From positions 62,001 through 126,000 of the forward strand of contig CAVVAJ010000007.1 in the NCBI GenBank assembly GCA_963746255.1: a DNA stretch of 64,000 bases, given 5' to 3'. The notes under the pieces are model-generated. The model was not told the DNA's origin. It saw only the letters and a list, made by a program, of their open reading frames with translations, and did no database searches. This DNA is from DAOVXM01 sp963746255 (GTDB taxonomy: Bacteria > Chloroflexota > Anaerolineae > Anaerolineales > UBA4823). Position 1 is the stretch's first letter. Every line of letters starts with the position of its first letter. Position numbers and translations under genes: made by a program. Shown here piece after piece: positions 1 to 9,682 of this stretch.

Positions 1-125
1 ATATTATTCGTAAAAACAGGTTTCAAGAACTGGATCAGACCATAGCCGGATACGAATATAGAAAATCCAAGAATGATCCTGAGTCTGGTCATACGAGCAT
101 TTGGTGTATATTGTGAATCAGGCAT
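1..125 (-). CDS. N-terminal fragment of a membrane protein (cut by window edge)
   Basis: An open frame starts with ATG at 125 and runs off the left edge of the window, giving about 41 residues. After a polar, basic N-terminus there is one strongly hydrophobic stretch (ILGFSIFVSGYGLIQFL), so this looks like the first membrane segment of an integral membrane protein. It lies on the same strand as the glycosyltransferase group at 672-6350 but is separated from it by about 550 bases, so it is probably its own unit. No clear ribosome binding site precedes the ATG. The family cannot be recognised from this fragment, and it could still be a chance frame. Confidence 0.4.
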   Translation of the reverse strand, partial: MPDSQYTPNARMTRLRIILGFSIFVSGYGLIQFLKPVFTNN

Positions 126-671
126 CTTGTAGAGAAATCATGCTCTTCTCAATTTCATGGGCGTTAATGATTTCAGGCAGATATAAACAGGGGGTTACGC
201 AAGACATACATTGAACCCATCCCAACTAATAAAGTTAAACATATACCAAATTTTATTCATGCAACCTAAAGATATCGCAAGAACTCTGCATGAAAGTATA
301 CAGTTTTATCATGCTCAATATATAGCCACTTGTCTAAGAAAGTCCTTATAACTATGTCAACAGAGATTCATCTAACTGATACTGAAACTACAAATCAAAA
401 ATCTTTATGGAAATCCTCGAACCAACTCGAATGATCGAGGTCGTCGAATCTTGAATGGTTGCTTGAGTAATAGGATCTGGAAGCTCTCCTTACTCTTGAT
501 AAGGTAACTGCCCGAGTGATAATTTCATAGTTCCGCTTGTTTTCCACCGCAGACTTGAAAATTTATCGACAATTAAATTGCTGAGAGCAAGAAAAGTCTC
601 TGTATACCAAAGTTGTAGGATTTCCCGGAAGACATTTATTGCCAAGGATATCAGCTATATTCGAATAGTAT
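126..671. other. AT-rich intergenic stretch without a recognisable gene
   Basis: About 545 bases between the edge fragment and the glycosyltransferase operon. Both strands carry frequent stops. I see no long frame, no tRNA and no strong hairpin followed by a T-run. It probably contains the 3' untranslated region of the operon ending at 672 and the promoter of the leftmost gene. Confidence 0.5.
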
Positions 672-1631
672 CTATTCAATTGGTACACGATTGATTATAG
701 TCCGCACAATATAAGTAGGTTTATGCTGAGATTCATGATATGTACGTGCGAGCAATTCTGCAATCAAACCCATCAAAATAGATTGGGTTCCAAGTATAAA
801 GAGCATTGTGCTCATCAACAACAGAGGTGATCGAATCATGTGCTCAGCTAAAACAAGGCGACGAATAATAAGGATGAGAAGAGCCAGGAAACTAATCGCG
901 ATAAAAGTTATACCTACACCACCAAATAGATAGATCGGTTTATTGGCGTAACTTATCAGGAATTTAACGGTAAATAAATCCAGGATTACCTTTAAGGTTC
1001 GATTTAGACCATATTTTGTTGTGCCATATTGACGATGGTGGTGTTGAACGGGGATTTCGATGATCTTTGCACCCACACTTTTTGCATATGCAGGGATAAA
1101 GCGGTGCATTTCCCCATATAGACGAAAACCAGTTAGAACTTCACGGCGATATGCTTTGAGTGTGCATCCATAATCGTGTAGATGAACGCCGGTTACTTTG
1201 GAAATTAGCCAGTTGGCAACTCTTGATGGAAATGTTCGTGTGATATATGCATCTTGGCGGTCCACCCTCCAACCGCTGACCACATCATATCCCTGGTATA
1301 TTTTCTCAAGCATCATTGGGATATCCGCTGGGTCATTCTGCAAATCTGCGTCCATCAAGATGATTATTTCACCGCTTGTATGGTCGATACCGGCGGCGAT
1401 AGCAGCCGTCTGCCCGAAGTTACGGCGAAAGGAGACAACACTTACGTGTCGAGGGTCTTTGCGGGCGATTTCTTTGAGCTTATCTAAACCGTCATCGATA
1501 CTCCCATCATCAATATAGACTACTTCCCAGTCGAGTTCTTGAAGGCTCTCAAGCGCATCGTGGAGTGCGAGATGCAGTTTATTAAGACTATCCGACTCGT
1601 TGTAGACAGGTATTACGACAGACAAATTCAA
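672..1631 (-). CDS. GT2 glycosyltransferase, polyprenyl-phosphate sugar synthase type (ArnC/GtrB/DPM-like)
   Basis: 319 residues. The GT-A nucleotide-sugar fold is visible from the start: VVIPVYNES at residues 5-13, the DDGS motif at 41-44 and the metal-binding DAD at 94-96. Two membrane helices follow at about 232-258 and 266-290. This matches enzymes that move a sugar from a nucleotide donor onto undecaprenyl or dolichyl phosphate at the inner membrane face. The start codon overlaps the stop of the upstream GT-C gene by four bases (ATGA), so the two are translationally coupled. The inferred pair is typical: this enzyme makes a lipid-linked sugar donor and the GT-C partner uses it outside. 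The sugar is not predictable. Length is normal for the family. Confidence 0.88.
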   Translation of the reverse strand: MNLSVVIPVYNESDSLNKLHLALHDALESLQELDWEVVYIDDGSIDDGLDKLKEIARKDPRHVSVVSFRRNFGQTAAIAAGIDHTSGEIIILMDADLQNDPADIPMMLEKIYQGYDVVSGWRVDRQDAYITRTFPSRVANWLISKVTGVHLHDYGCTLKAYRREVLTGFRLYGEMHRFIPAYAKSVGAKIIEIPVQHHHRQYGTTKYGLNRTLKVILDLFTVKFLISYANKPIYLFGGVGITFIAISFLALLILIIRRLVLAEHMIRSPLLLMSTMLFILGTQSILMGLIAELLARTYHESQHKPTYIVRTIINRVPIE

Positions 1632-3505
1632 AATTTCCTCCTAAATATACGAATGCGTGAATTATCACGGCAAGGGACGACCGGTGGAGTCGAATTTAAT
1701 TCATCGTATGCACCGGAGTTTACTAAGTCAGCGAGCCATTCTTTATAATAGCGTTGTTCTATTAATATGTAATTTGCCTCAAGCGCCCATTTCTTGGCAA
1801 GTTCTTCATTCCAGAAACCGTAACGCTCTAATTCATCGGTTGAGCCATTACTATAATATGTGTAATCACCATTTATCTGAGGGAGATAGATGCTAATATC
1901 CGACGCATAAAGTAAAGGCACAACCGATAGTCCTCCTTTCCAATATACTTTGGATCCTGAAGGTATCGCTTGAGCTAGATGCTTTCCTGCAGCTGCATAG
2001 GATTGCATAACATCACCTTCGCATTCGTAAAAACTATAACCGGCACTAAATGGTTGGCTTGGAGTAAGAACGGTGCCACTCAACACAAATATCAGTAAGG
2101 CCACATATCCGTATGCCCAGCTTTTATCTGTCATCAAACAGGTTTTAAGATATTGTACGGCAACTGCCAAAAGGAGAACAGAACTTCCGATTATCAAACC
2201 CACCAAGGTGGGAAACAGCCGACGGAGTTCACTGCGATTAAGCGGAAATATCGTGCTAACTAATTCACCTAAACGAAGAGTTTCATCCGAAACATGGTAA
2301 CCGATTATTGATTTAGGAACAGGTAGTGAATAAAGAACAATCCCATACTGTTCAAAGTTTGCGTATCCAATTCCCGCTGATATCATCAAGATGATAGATA
2401 TAGCAATAAATTGGCGCCATCGGGACGGATGTCGTTGCCATACCGGCAAAGTGATAATTAATAGAATTAATCCAATTGGATAGAAAAATGTGGTGTATCC
2501 GGGCAAACAAAACACACAATAATTTTTTAGCAGAGTAGCCCATATATGAACAAGCCATAATATTAAAAAAATTGTCGATAGAAAAATAGTGTCTCTATAA
2601 TGTCCTTGTTTTCTCCAATGGTTACGACGCGGCCAGACAATCCAGGTTGCGATTGCCCCAGCGAGGGTTATGAAGCTGATCCTAAAGCTCATGAAGAAGC
2701 TGGCAATTCGGGAGAAGATATCTATATTTGGATCCCAATATGGATTTGTGTCTGGCGGTGGTTTCCAAGGGTTAAGGAATGAGAAGAAGCTATTTGGTAT
2801 CCAATAAGCCCACATTCGTAAGATGCCAGGCCAGAATAACATATGTCCGACAATTACGATAGCTCCCCCTATTACGAGTGCAATAGCCCCAGATTTTTGA
2901 CCATGTCGCCAAAAAGTATAGAGAATAAGTAACGGCAAAACCGGAGCCATATTCAAGCGCGTTAGCAACATAAGACCCGCTAAACAGGCTCCCAATCCGA
3001 TTTGCCAATGTCGTCGATTTTCTCCAAGAACAAGCACAAGGATCCAAACCATCATACAGCTAATCAGGACTTGTGTAACCATTACAGAATACATCTTGAT
3101 TAATACCGGATTTATTGCAATCACCCATACCGCTGCTGCTGCCCACCATCTTCCTCCAACCCGGCGAGCAACTAACCAAATGCCGATAATAAAAAGCAAT
3201 CCCAGTATTATTGCCAGGTAGCGTGCAGAAGCAAGGCCTGGGGCTAGAATCTGGGTAAGACCAGGGATATAGAAGGACAAGGGCATATGGTTGCTCCAGG
3301 CACCGTAATCCTGGTAGATTCTTACCTGACCTGTAATGAATAGATAACCTTTGTATAGGTATGCGCCTTCGTCTAGAATAGACTCTCGAGTATGAGCATA
3401 AGCCCATGATTGGGCTAGATAAACGATGCCTGCCAGGAGAGCTAGAATATCAGCAATCCAACGAGTTGTAAGTAAACGGCGAAACCATCCACACGCTGCC
3501 ATCAT
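1628..3505 (-). CDS. GT-C family membrane glycosyltransferase (PMT/ArnT/GT39-like)
   Basis: 625 residues with about ten to twelve hydrophobic segments. The first extracytoplasmic loop holds an acidic pair (D45-E46, in SILDEGAYLYKG), the hallmark of GT-C enzymes that take sugar from a polyprenyl-phosphate donor. A large C-terminal soluble part (about 480-625) is probably periplasmic. It is the upstream partner of the GT2 gene, overlapping it by four bases. It probably glycosylates a protein or surface lipid. The acceptor is unknown. The start ATGATG gives two adjacent choices. Family assignment is good at superfamily level only. Confidence 0.75.
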   Translation of the reverse strand: MMAACGWFRRLLTTRWIADILALLAGIVYLAQSWAYAHTRESILDEGAYLYKGYLFITGQVRIYQDYGAWSNHMPLSFYIPGLTQILAPGLASARYLAIILGLLFIIGIWLVARRVGGRWWAAAAVWVIAINPVLIKMYSVMVTQVLISCMMVWILVLVLGENRRHWQIGLGACLAGLMLLTRLNMAPVLPLLILYTFWRHGQKSGAIALVIGGAIVIVGHMLFWPGILRMWAYWIPNSFFSFLNPWKPPPDTNPYWDPNIDIFSRIASFFMSFRISFITLAGAIATWIVWPRRNHWRKQGHYRDTIFLSTIFLILWLVHIWATLLKNYCVFCLPGYTTFFYPIGLILLIITLPVWQRHPSRWRQFIAISIILMISAGIGYANFEQYGIVLYSLPVPKSIIGYHVSDETLRLGELVSTIFPLNRSELRRLFPTLVGLIIGSSVLLLAVAVQYLKTCLMTDKSWAYGYVALLIFVLSGTVLTPSQPFSAGYSFYECEGDVMQSYAAAGKHLAQAIPSGSKVYWKGGLSVVPLLYASDISIYLPQINGDYTYYSNGSTDELERYGFWNEELAKKWALEANYILIEQRYYKEWLADLVNSGAYDELNSTPPVVPCRDNSRIRIFRRKF

Positions 3506-3675
3506 TTATTGGATAATTCTAATATGTAGATAATATGTCTAAGAGTAGGGTGATTAATTTGCCAAGTTTCACTAGATCTAATCGATGGTTGATACTGTTC
3601 CAATATTAATTTATTACTTGGATTAAGGGTAAGCAGATATTCAACATATAGTTGAGTTAATAAGAAAATTCCTCG

Positions 3676-5223
3676 CTAGGGTATCAAATCACTGCGAATA
3701 AAGAGTCTTAGATTATTGTCCTGATTGTTATTTTCGTGTAGGATTGTATAACTCTTTCCGATATATTTTTCAAATAAGGGAAAATCAAAGCGCCCAATCA
3801 GTATTTGTTCCGGTTGATATTTATTCACGATTTCTATCAAATGGTCCTCAGTTAAATTACCAGTAGCAACTCGTTTATCCGACATAACAGCAAGTTCAGG
3901 TGGGACCAGCAATCCTTCTCGAAATGCATACATCGGTAGATCTGTTAACACCCAGTTTGTAATATCGGAATAGTTACTCATTCTTCTTAGAAATCCGTTT
4001 TCTGTTGAAGTGTCCCTCCTAATATCGCTACCAATTTGATAAGCTCGTGTGCCGAATTGGCTTTTTAAATCTGGTATGCGAAATATGAAAAATATGCCCA
4101 CTAATGAAATCGTGACAATACTTAAAATTAATTCCGGACCATTTTTAGATTTCCTGCGCAATTTATACCAGATATCCTTTATTGAATACCCAAAGGCTAT
4201 TCCGGCCAGCGCAGCGGCAGGAACCGTGACAATTAGTTGCTGATGCGACCAAACAGGTTTATGTGTGGAAAGTAATATATAGGCGATTCCCATCCAGGCG
4301 GTAAAGTACAGGGCAAGCCAATGTTTCGAAATTATTGAGAATACCGTCCCAATTATGGATAGCAAAACTAGAGCCCATAATTTGTTAAGGTAATAGTTTA
4401 TCGACAAGATGTTGCTCAATTCTTGGTACGTTTCAAGGCTACGAGCGAGTATATGAGGAATAGTTATATTTGGGATGTTTTGTATACCAACATAAAAGAC
4501 ACCAAAAATGATGAAAAAAAAGAAAAAAGAAACGCCCCATATTAGAACTGGTTGTACACTAGTTTTCCACGGAAATGGCTTTTTGGATTTGAATTGATCA
4601 TACTGATCCAAAATTATGCCGATCAAAAAGATAGGCACAAGAAATCCCGTAAAAAGCTTAATGAAGATGGAAATGATCAACGCAAATGCTGACATTATAA
4701 GCCACGCATATTTTTTATTTCTGTGCCAAAGTACCAAAGCCATAAGCGCTACCATAGCCATGGATATAGAAGGTAAACCAATCATGACCGAAACACTTAG
4801 TTGAGTATACTCAGGTAAAGCCACAATCAAGATAGTACTTGTGATTGCGGAGACAATCCCCCAAATATTTCGCTGTATTTGGAAGATTGCCCAAATAAGC
4901 AGGGATGAGAATGTAAGCACCAAAACTCTGCCATAATTCACGTTAATATCCGTTAAACGAAATATTAACGCCAGAAGATGTGTAAAAAATGGTGGTTGGT
5001 CACTCCATATCTGACTATATAATGAATAATCTTGTAAGAGAAGCAAGGCTTTCATTAAATTGCCACCCTCATCGAGGTTATATTCGAAGAGGAAACGGAA
5101 TGGGTGTAGATATATAATTAAGAAGAACAGGAGAAAGGGAGGCGCAACGTGTAATATTAACTCATTCGCCCATTTTTTAGAATATTCTTTCCAAGAATAG
5201 GTTTTGACAAGATTGGTATTCAT
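3676..5223 (-). CDS. Second GT-C family membrane glycosyltransferase
   Basis: 515 residues, about ten membrane helices, with the acidic pair D51-E52 in the first outer loop (YNLDEGGNLMKA) followed by SDQPPFFTH. Such an acidic loop and the order of helices place it in the GT-C superfamily, like the neighbouring 625-residue protein, though the two share little sequence. The C-terminal 120 residues are soluble. The gene is more AT-rich than the genes from 6 kb onward, with runs of A and T, which may hint at different ancestry. It lies upstream of the GT-C/GT2 pair with a 170-base gap, so it may be transcribed separately. Confidence 0.7.
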   Translation of the reverse strand: MNTNLVKTYSWKEYSKKWANELILHVAPPFLLFFLIIYLHPFRFLFEYNLDEGGNLMKALLLLQDYSLYSQIWSDQPPFFTHLLALIFRLTDINVNYGRVLVLTFSSLLIWAIFQIQRNIWGIVSAITSTILIVALPEYTQLSVSVMIGLPSISMAMVALMALVLWHRNKKYAWLIMSAFALIISIFIKLFTGFLVPIFLIGIILDQYDQFKSKKPFPWKTSVQPVLIWGVSFFFFFIIFGVFYVGIQNIPNITIPHILARSLETYQELSNILSINYYLNKLWALVLLSIIGTVFSIISKHWLALYFTAWMGIAYILLSTHKPVWSHQQLIVTVPAAALAGIAFGYSIKDIWYKLRRKSKNGPELILSIVTISLVGIFFIFRIPDLKSQFGTRAYQIGSDIRRDTSTENGFLRRMSNYSDITNWVLTDLPMYAFREGLLVPPELAVMSDKRVATGNLTEDHLIEIVNKYQPEQILIGRFDFPLFEKYIGKSYTILHENNNQDNNLRLFIRSDLIP

Positions 5224-5384
5224 AATATGTGTGGAAATTTAGATTGAATTTACTTTGTGTGGGAACCATGTCTGTGTATCTATAACACAATATTTTTTCA
5301 TCGACCATAACTTTGATTGAGGAAAAAGGAAATCTACAGACATTTTAAGTTCGATATTTCCGTTGGATGAAAAAAGATTTCGAA

Positions 5385-6350
5385 TCAGAAATTTTTACCA
5401 TCTTTATTCCGAGCCAGAACCCCGGGTAGGAATAATGCACCTGGAAGACTGGTCAGGATAGTTAAAGTTCTGAATAATAAAGCCATAGCAATTGCATTTG
5501 CGAAAGATGCACCAGCCAACTCTGAAAACACATAAGATATCGATATTTCCTGCAGGCCATACCCATTGATTGAAATGGGTAGCAGAGTAATGATGTATAC
5601 GAAACTATATAACCCGGCGACTTGGTAGAAAGGGATATCCTCATGCAAACCATGGAGTAATAATGAAATTATGCTGAAGAAACAGAACATATGGATACCC
5701 GTTATGGCAAAGGCTTTGATCAACGCAGTGGGCTGTGAAACCCAAAATTTCAATGCCTCAAATAACCGGTGCATGATACGCAACCCCTTATCCCACATAT
5801 TGCGCCACCATTTTTTCGAAGGGACTGCAGCGAAGCTAAACATCCATGGGGGATTCACCGCTGGATAAATGCTTATCTGTTGGAAATAAGTAATGATGGT
5901 GGGAATTCCGAACGGGATTGCCAGTGCCATGCCCGTTAACCCAACCAGCCTATCGGCGATCAATGACGCCGCTGCGATAGTACCATCGAGCTTTTTCTGT
6001 ATAGCTCCTGCTAGCCTGACAACGTCTCCGCCAATCGTCGTCGGGAGAAAGTTTGTCGCAAACAGACCGGCAAACGTTATTTTGGTGGAATCGGCCAAGG
6101 TAATCTCCATGTTAGCTGATCGCAGCAGGATATGCCAACGTAAGGAGACAGCCAAACGGGAAACGATCATGATGGCAAATGTCAGCACCAATACTGGCCA
6201 GGAGATATTTTGTACAGCTATCCAGATGGCCTCCCATCCTTGCTGGCTGAGCAGGTAGATTAACAGCGTGATTGTCAACCCACTGCCGATTATACGGAGC
6301 ATGCTTGGGCGGCGCGACTTAGATGTAGGTATCCTACTCATAATTGCCAA
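5385..6350 (-). CDS. Flippase-like membrane protein (lysylphosphatidylglycerol synthase TM-region family)
   Basis: 321 residues with eight or so hydrophobic helices. It shows the family features of the LPG_synthase_TM/UPF0104 group: an SLRWHILL segment near residue 70, then FATNFLPTTIGGDVVRL and a basic C-terminus. Proteins of this group move or modify lipids and often sit next to glycosyltransferases, as here. No catalytic lysyl-transferase domain follows, so it is the membrane half alone. The start could be the TTG at 6350 or the ATG three codons downstream at 6341. A GAGAG stretch lies upstream of both. The function is likely lipid-linked substrate handling for the adjacent GT genes, by inference. 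Confidence 0.75.
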   Translation of the reverse strand: MAIMSRIPTSKSRRPSMLRIIGSGLTITLLIYLLSQQGWEAIWIAVQNISWPVLVLTFAIMIVSRLAVSLRWHILLRSANMEITLADSTKITFAGLFATNFLPTTIGGDVVRLAGAIQKKLDGTIAAASLIADRLVGLTGMALAIPFGIPTIITYFQQISIYPAVNPPWMFSFAAVPSKKWWRNMWDKGLRIMHRLFEALKFWVSQPTALIKAFAITGIHMFCFFSIISLLLHGLHEDIPFYQVAGLYSFVYIITLLPISINGYGLQEISISYVFSELAGASFANAIAMALLFRTLTILTSLPGALFLPGVLARNKDGKNF

Positions 6351-6437
6351 TCGTCTCTCATAATGGAGGCATTATAACCCTCTGCCTGGGCTGGTCAAGA
6401 ATCCCCGATTCTAAATGAAAGCTTTTGCAGATTGACG

Positions 6438-6446
6438 TGCTATAAT
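6438..6446 (+). promoter_or_regulatory. Extended -10 promoter element
   Basis: TGCTATAAT at 6438-6446 is a perfect extended -10 box, 49 bases before the start of the membrane protein gene at 6495. No good -35 box is present at the usual distance, which is common for extended -10 promoters. Confidence 0.5.
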
Positions 6447-6494
6447 GGATTCGTTCATCAATGGGTAAATATTAATGACATAGGAGAAGGCAAT

Positions 6495-7424
6495 ATGGAT
6501 ATTGGCGGTATTCTCACCCGAACCTGGGAGATCATCTGGAAAAATAAGGTGCTGTGGATTTTCGGTATCTTCGCGGGTTGTACAAGTGCCAGCGGAGGAA
6601 GTCAAAGCAGCTTTACGTGGTCCATACAGAGGGACGCACCTATATTTGCAGAGAATTGGAGTCGTACTTTCGATTACGTGCCGCCTTGGGCATTATTTCT
6701 CGGCGTAGTCTCGGGTTTCCTGATCATGCTGGTTGTGGTTGTCTTGGTCATCTTTTTGTCCACCATTGGCAAGATTGGTGTGATTAAAGCCTCCCATCAG
6801 GCTGAAAGTGGTCAGGAAAAGTTTACCTTTAGCCAGGTGTTTAAGGATTCCACGCCATATTTTTGGCGCGTTTTCTTATTGAACCTGCTGGTTGGGGTAT
6901 TGGTTTTTGTAACGATTTTCTTGTTGATCACACTTGGTGTGGTAGGCAGTATAGCTACTCTTGGGATTGGCATCATTTGTTTTATTCCACTCATCTGCTT
7001 GCTCGTACCGATAATTTGGTTCGTGTATATCGTCGTGGACCAATCCGGCATCGCCATCGTTGTCGAAGAACTGGGTGTTATTGATGGATTAAACCGTGGC
7101 TGGAATGTGGTCAAATCGAACCTTGGGTACGTGATTGTAATGGGCCTGGTTTTGTACATTGTGATCGGCATGATCGGTGGTTTTCTTATCAGTATGCCGA
7201 TTGGATTAATCGTCATGCCAGCCGTTTTTGCCGCGGCTTTAGAGAGCACCTCCGCGGGAGCCGGGTTAGCAGTAGCAGGCTTGTGTTTTGTACTGTATCT
7301 ACCGGTTTATATTGCGCTGAATGGTTTCTTACGAGGTTATATCCAATCTGCGTGGACACTAACCTTCCTCTATTTGACAGAAGAAACCGAGGAACTACAA
7401 CCATTTACTGAAGCATCCGTATAG
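6495..7424 (+). CDS. Polytopic membrane protein, function unknown (DUF975/YciC-like)
   Basis: 309 residues from ATG 6495, which follows a strong AGGAGAAGG ribosome site at 6482-6490. About six long hydrophobic helices, many rich in Ile, Val and Gly, start near residue 15 (IWKNKVLWIFGIF). The motif 'WKNKxLW' and the general layout resemble the DUF975/YciC-type or glycerophosphodiesterase-membrane-domain proteins that occur widely in Gram-positive bacteria and Chloroflexi. No catalytic motif is visible. The gene is transcribed divergently from the flippase-like gene, with a likely promoter at 6438-6446. I do not recognise a defined function. Confidence 0.6.
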   Translation: MDIGGILTRTWEIIWKNKVLWIFGIFAGCTSASGGSQSSFTWSIQRDAPIFAENWSRTFDYVPPWALFLGVVSGFLIMLVVVVLVIFLSTIGKIGVIKASHQAESGQEKFTFSQVFKDSTPYFWRVFLLNLLVGVLVFVTIFLLITLGVVGSIATLGIGIICFIPLICLLVPIIWFVYIVVDQSGIAIVVEELGVIDGLNRGWNVVKSNLGYVIVMGLVLYIVIGMIGGFLISMPIGLIVMPAVFAAALESTSAGAGLAVAGLCFVLYLPVYIALNGFLRGYIQSAWTLTFLYLTEETEELQPFTEASV

Positions 7425-7490
7425 ATAGTCACTTTTCACTACACTCCCACCAGCTGTCAGACCGATCACACGATTTGTCTAAGGAAATAG

Positions 7491-9488
7491 TTGGTGGGAG
7501 GTACTTTATCTGTTAGCCTATTGTTTCCCCCATATCGAACAATGCCAAAATGTATCGTGAAGTCGGGTTTTCTCCTGGTGCTATTAGTGATCTTTGTAGT
7601 GCCGGTGATTGCCCAATCCACTGCAGACGCGTTTGTTGCCCCCCCTGATACTGAATCGTTCCCCGATATCAGCTTTTTTATGGATGTTTATAACGATATG
7701 GGTGTGTTTATCCATGGGCTTACGGCTGATGAAGTATTGGTAATAGAAGATGGCCGGCAGCTAGCTGCGGATTCGCTGGCAGAACTACGTCCAGGTGTTC
7801 AAATCGTTTTTGCGATCAACCCTGGACCATCATTTGCCATCCGTAATTCTCAAGGACTATCACGCTACGATTTTGTTATAGAAGCACTTAGTGGTTGGGC
7901 ACAACAACGTCAGGGCTCATCTTTGGATGATATTAGCTACCTCGTGACAGGCGGACCTTCAAGTTCTCATTTCACTGACCCCGCCAGAATGGTTACAGAC
8001 TTAAATAGTTTAGAGCCCGATCCAGAGACAACTCAAGCTGGTTTAGATATGCTGCTCCTAGCGATAGATGTCGCCTCAGACCAAAGCCCACGTATTGGAA
8101 TGAAACGAGCAGTGCTATTTATCACATCTCTTCCCGAAAGTGACCCGTCATTTGCTTTGCAGGATTTAGTGGTAAGAGCTAATCAAGCAGGGGTACGTAT
8201 ATTTGTATGGTTAATCGCTCCCAGTGAAGTTCAGGATTCGGCAGTTGCAGATCAACTCTTTGCACTAGCTCAAGATACTGGTGGAGAACTGCTGATTTTC
8301 TCGGGTGATAGTCCCCTTCCCTCACCGGAAGAGTATTTTCTCCAGCTGCGGAGCGTATATAACATCAACTATGAGTCGCAAATAGACGAAGGTGGCGGGC
8401 ATGACCTGAGCGCTCGGGTGATAACGAATGGGGAGCGGATTGAAGCAGCTCCACTTTCTTTTGACATCGATTTGCAGCCTCTAAACATCGCCTTCATCTC
8501 ACCCCCGGCGTTGATCACACGACAGATTTCACCAGAGACTGCTCGCGAACCATGGGATCAAGCCCAAGTATCAGATCTTATACCCCAAGAACATCAGCTT
8601 CAGATATTGGTAGATACCCCTGACGGACGCCCACGTGAGATTGTCCACTCACGCCTTATAGTAGATGGGGAGGTTGTCCATGAAAACACAGCCCCACCGT
8701 ATGACAGCTTTCTCTGGGATTTAAGCAGTTATATTACTTCGGCAGAGCATGTGCTCAGGGTAGAGGTTGATGATAATTTCAGTTTGGTTGGTCAATCGAT
8801 AGAAATGCCAATTGCTATCAATGTGGACATTCCAAGGACCAGCGTTCTTTCAGCGCTTGTCAGCAACGGACCGCTATTGGTCACTGCCACCATTTTATTC
8901 ACAGGCGCAATCTTGGTATTGGTCCTAGTTCTCGGAGGCAAGCTCACACCTCGTGCGATTGGAGACGTTGTTGGGCGTCGTAAAAAGAGGCGGAAAGCAG
9001 CTGATCCAGTGACGCAGCCGGTTCCAGTCAAAAATGACGTTGGTTTACGTAGTGGTTCTTCTGGTAAACGGTTATCTGGTTGGGTTACCCGTCTGAATTG
9101 GCCGCAGCGCCGTTTGGCCCTTGACGCGGATGCATACCTAATTAGGGTGACAGAAACTTTAGAAGAATCCACCATAACACCTATACCGATCTCGTCTGAA
9201 GAACTGACATTTGGGCGGGACAAGAACCTTGCTACGCTGGTTGTAAACGATAAATCTGTTGAGGCTCTGCACGCTCGTCTAACGCGGCAAGCCGATGGTC
9301 GCTTCCTACTAGCGGACGAGGGCTCGGTTGCTGGAACTTGGGTGAACTATGCGCCAGTCACACGGGGAGGGGGCTACGTCGAGAATGGCGATCTGATTAA
9401 CATTGGAAGAGTTGGCTTTAGGTTTAAACTGCGAAACCCACAGAACCACCGCACGATAACAATCACTGCGCAGGAATCTGGGGAATAA
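7491..9488 (+). CDS. Secreted/membrane VWA-like protein with cytoplasmic FHA domain
   Basis: 665 residues from TTG 7491; GTG 7494 has the best spacing from AAGGA (7481) and ATG 7542 is another possible start. An N-terminal hydrophobic segment ending near AQS is a signal peptide or anchor. Residues about 50-330 look like a von Willebrand A-type fold without a clear DxSxS metal site. A single helix follows at about 470-490 (GPLLVTATILFTGAILVLVLVL split over its ends), then a basic stretch and a C-terminal forkhead-associated domain (FGRDKN, NDKSVEALHARL, GTWVNY). FHA domains bind phosphothreonine, so this is probably a transmembrane protein tied to Ser/Thr kinase signalling. It faces a PP2C-like gene convergently. 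Confidence 0.75.
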   Translation: MVGGTLSVSLLFPPYRTMPKCIVKSGFLLVLLVIFVVPVIAQSTADAFVAPPDTESFPDISFFMDVYNDMGVFIHGLTADEVLVIEDGRQLAADSLAELRPGVQIVFAINPGPSFAIRNSQGLSRYDFVIEALSGWAQQRQGSSLDDISYLVTGGPSSSHFTDPARMVTDLNSLEPDPETTQAGLDMLLLAIDVASDQSPRIGMKRAVLFITSLPESDPSFALQDLVVRANQAGVRIFVWLIAPSEVQDSAVADQLFALAQDTGGELLIFSGDSPLPSPEEYFLQLRSVYNINYESQIDEGGGHDLSARVITNGERIEAAPLSFDIDLQPLNIAFISPPALITRQISPETAREPWDQAQVSDLIPQEHQLQILVDTPDGRPREIVHSRLIVDGEVVHENTAPPYDSFLWDLSSYITSAEHVLRVEVDDNFSLVGQSIEMPIAINVDIPRTSVLSALVSNGPLLVTATILFTGAILVLVLVLGGKLTPRAIGDVVGRRKKRRKAADPVTQPVPVKNDVGLRSGSSGKRLSGWVTRLNWPQRRLALDADAYLIRVTETLEESTITPIPISSEELTFGRDKNLATLVVNDKSVEALHARLTRQADGRFLLADEGSVAGTWVNYAPVTRGGGYVENGDLINIGRVGFRFKLRNPQNHRTITITAQESGE

Positions 9489-9682
9489 TCGCGGATTTGT
9501 TTTATTTACATGTTGGGCAAAGGGGGGGATATAACTTGTGAAGCACATCGAGCACGTGTGGCACCTTATCTCGGTGCGGCAAATAATGGATATCCTGAGC
9601 AATTGATATCCCACAATAATGGTTTAACTGTTTGAGTTATTTTCTTCTATTTCCAATTGATCTTTGATTCTGCTGTTAAATA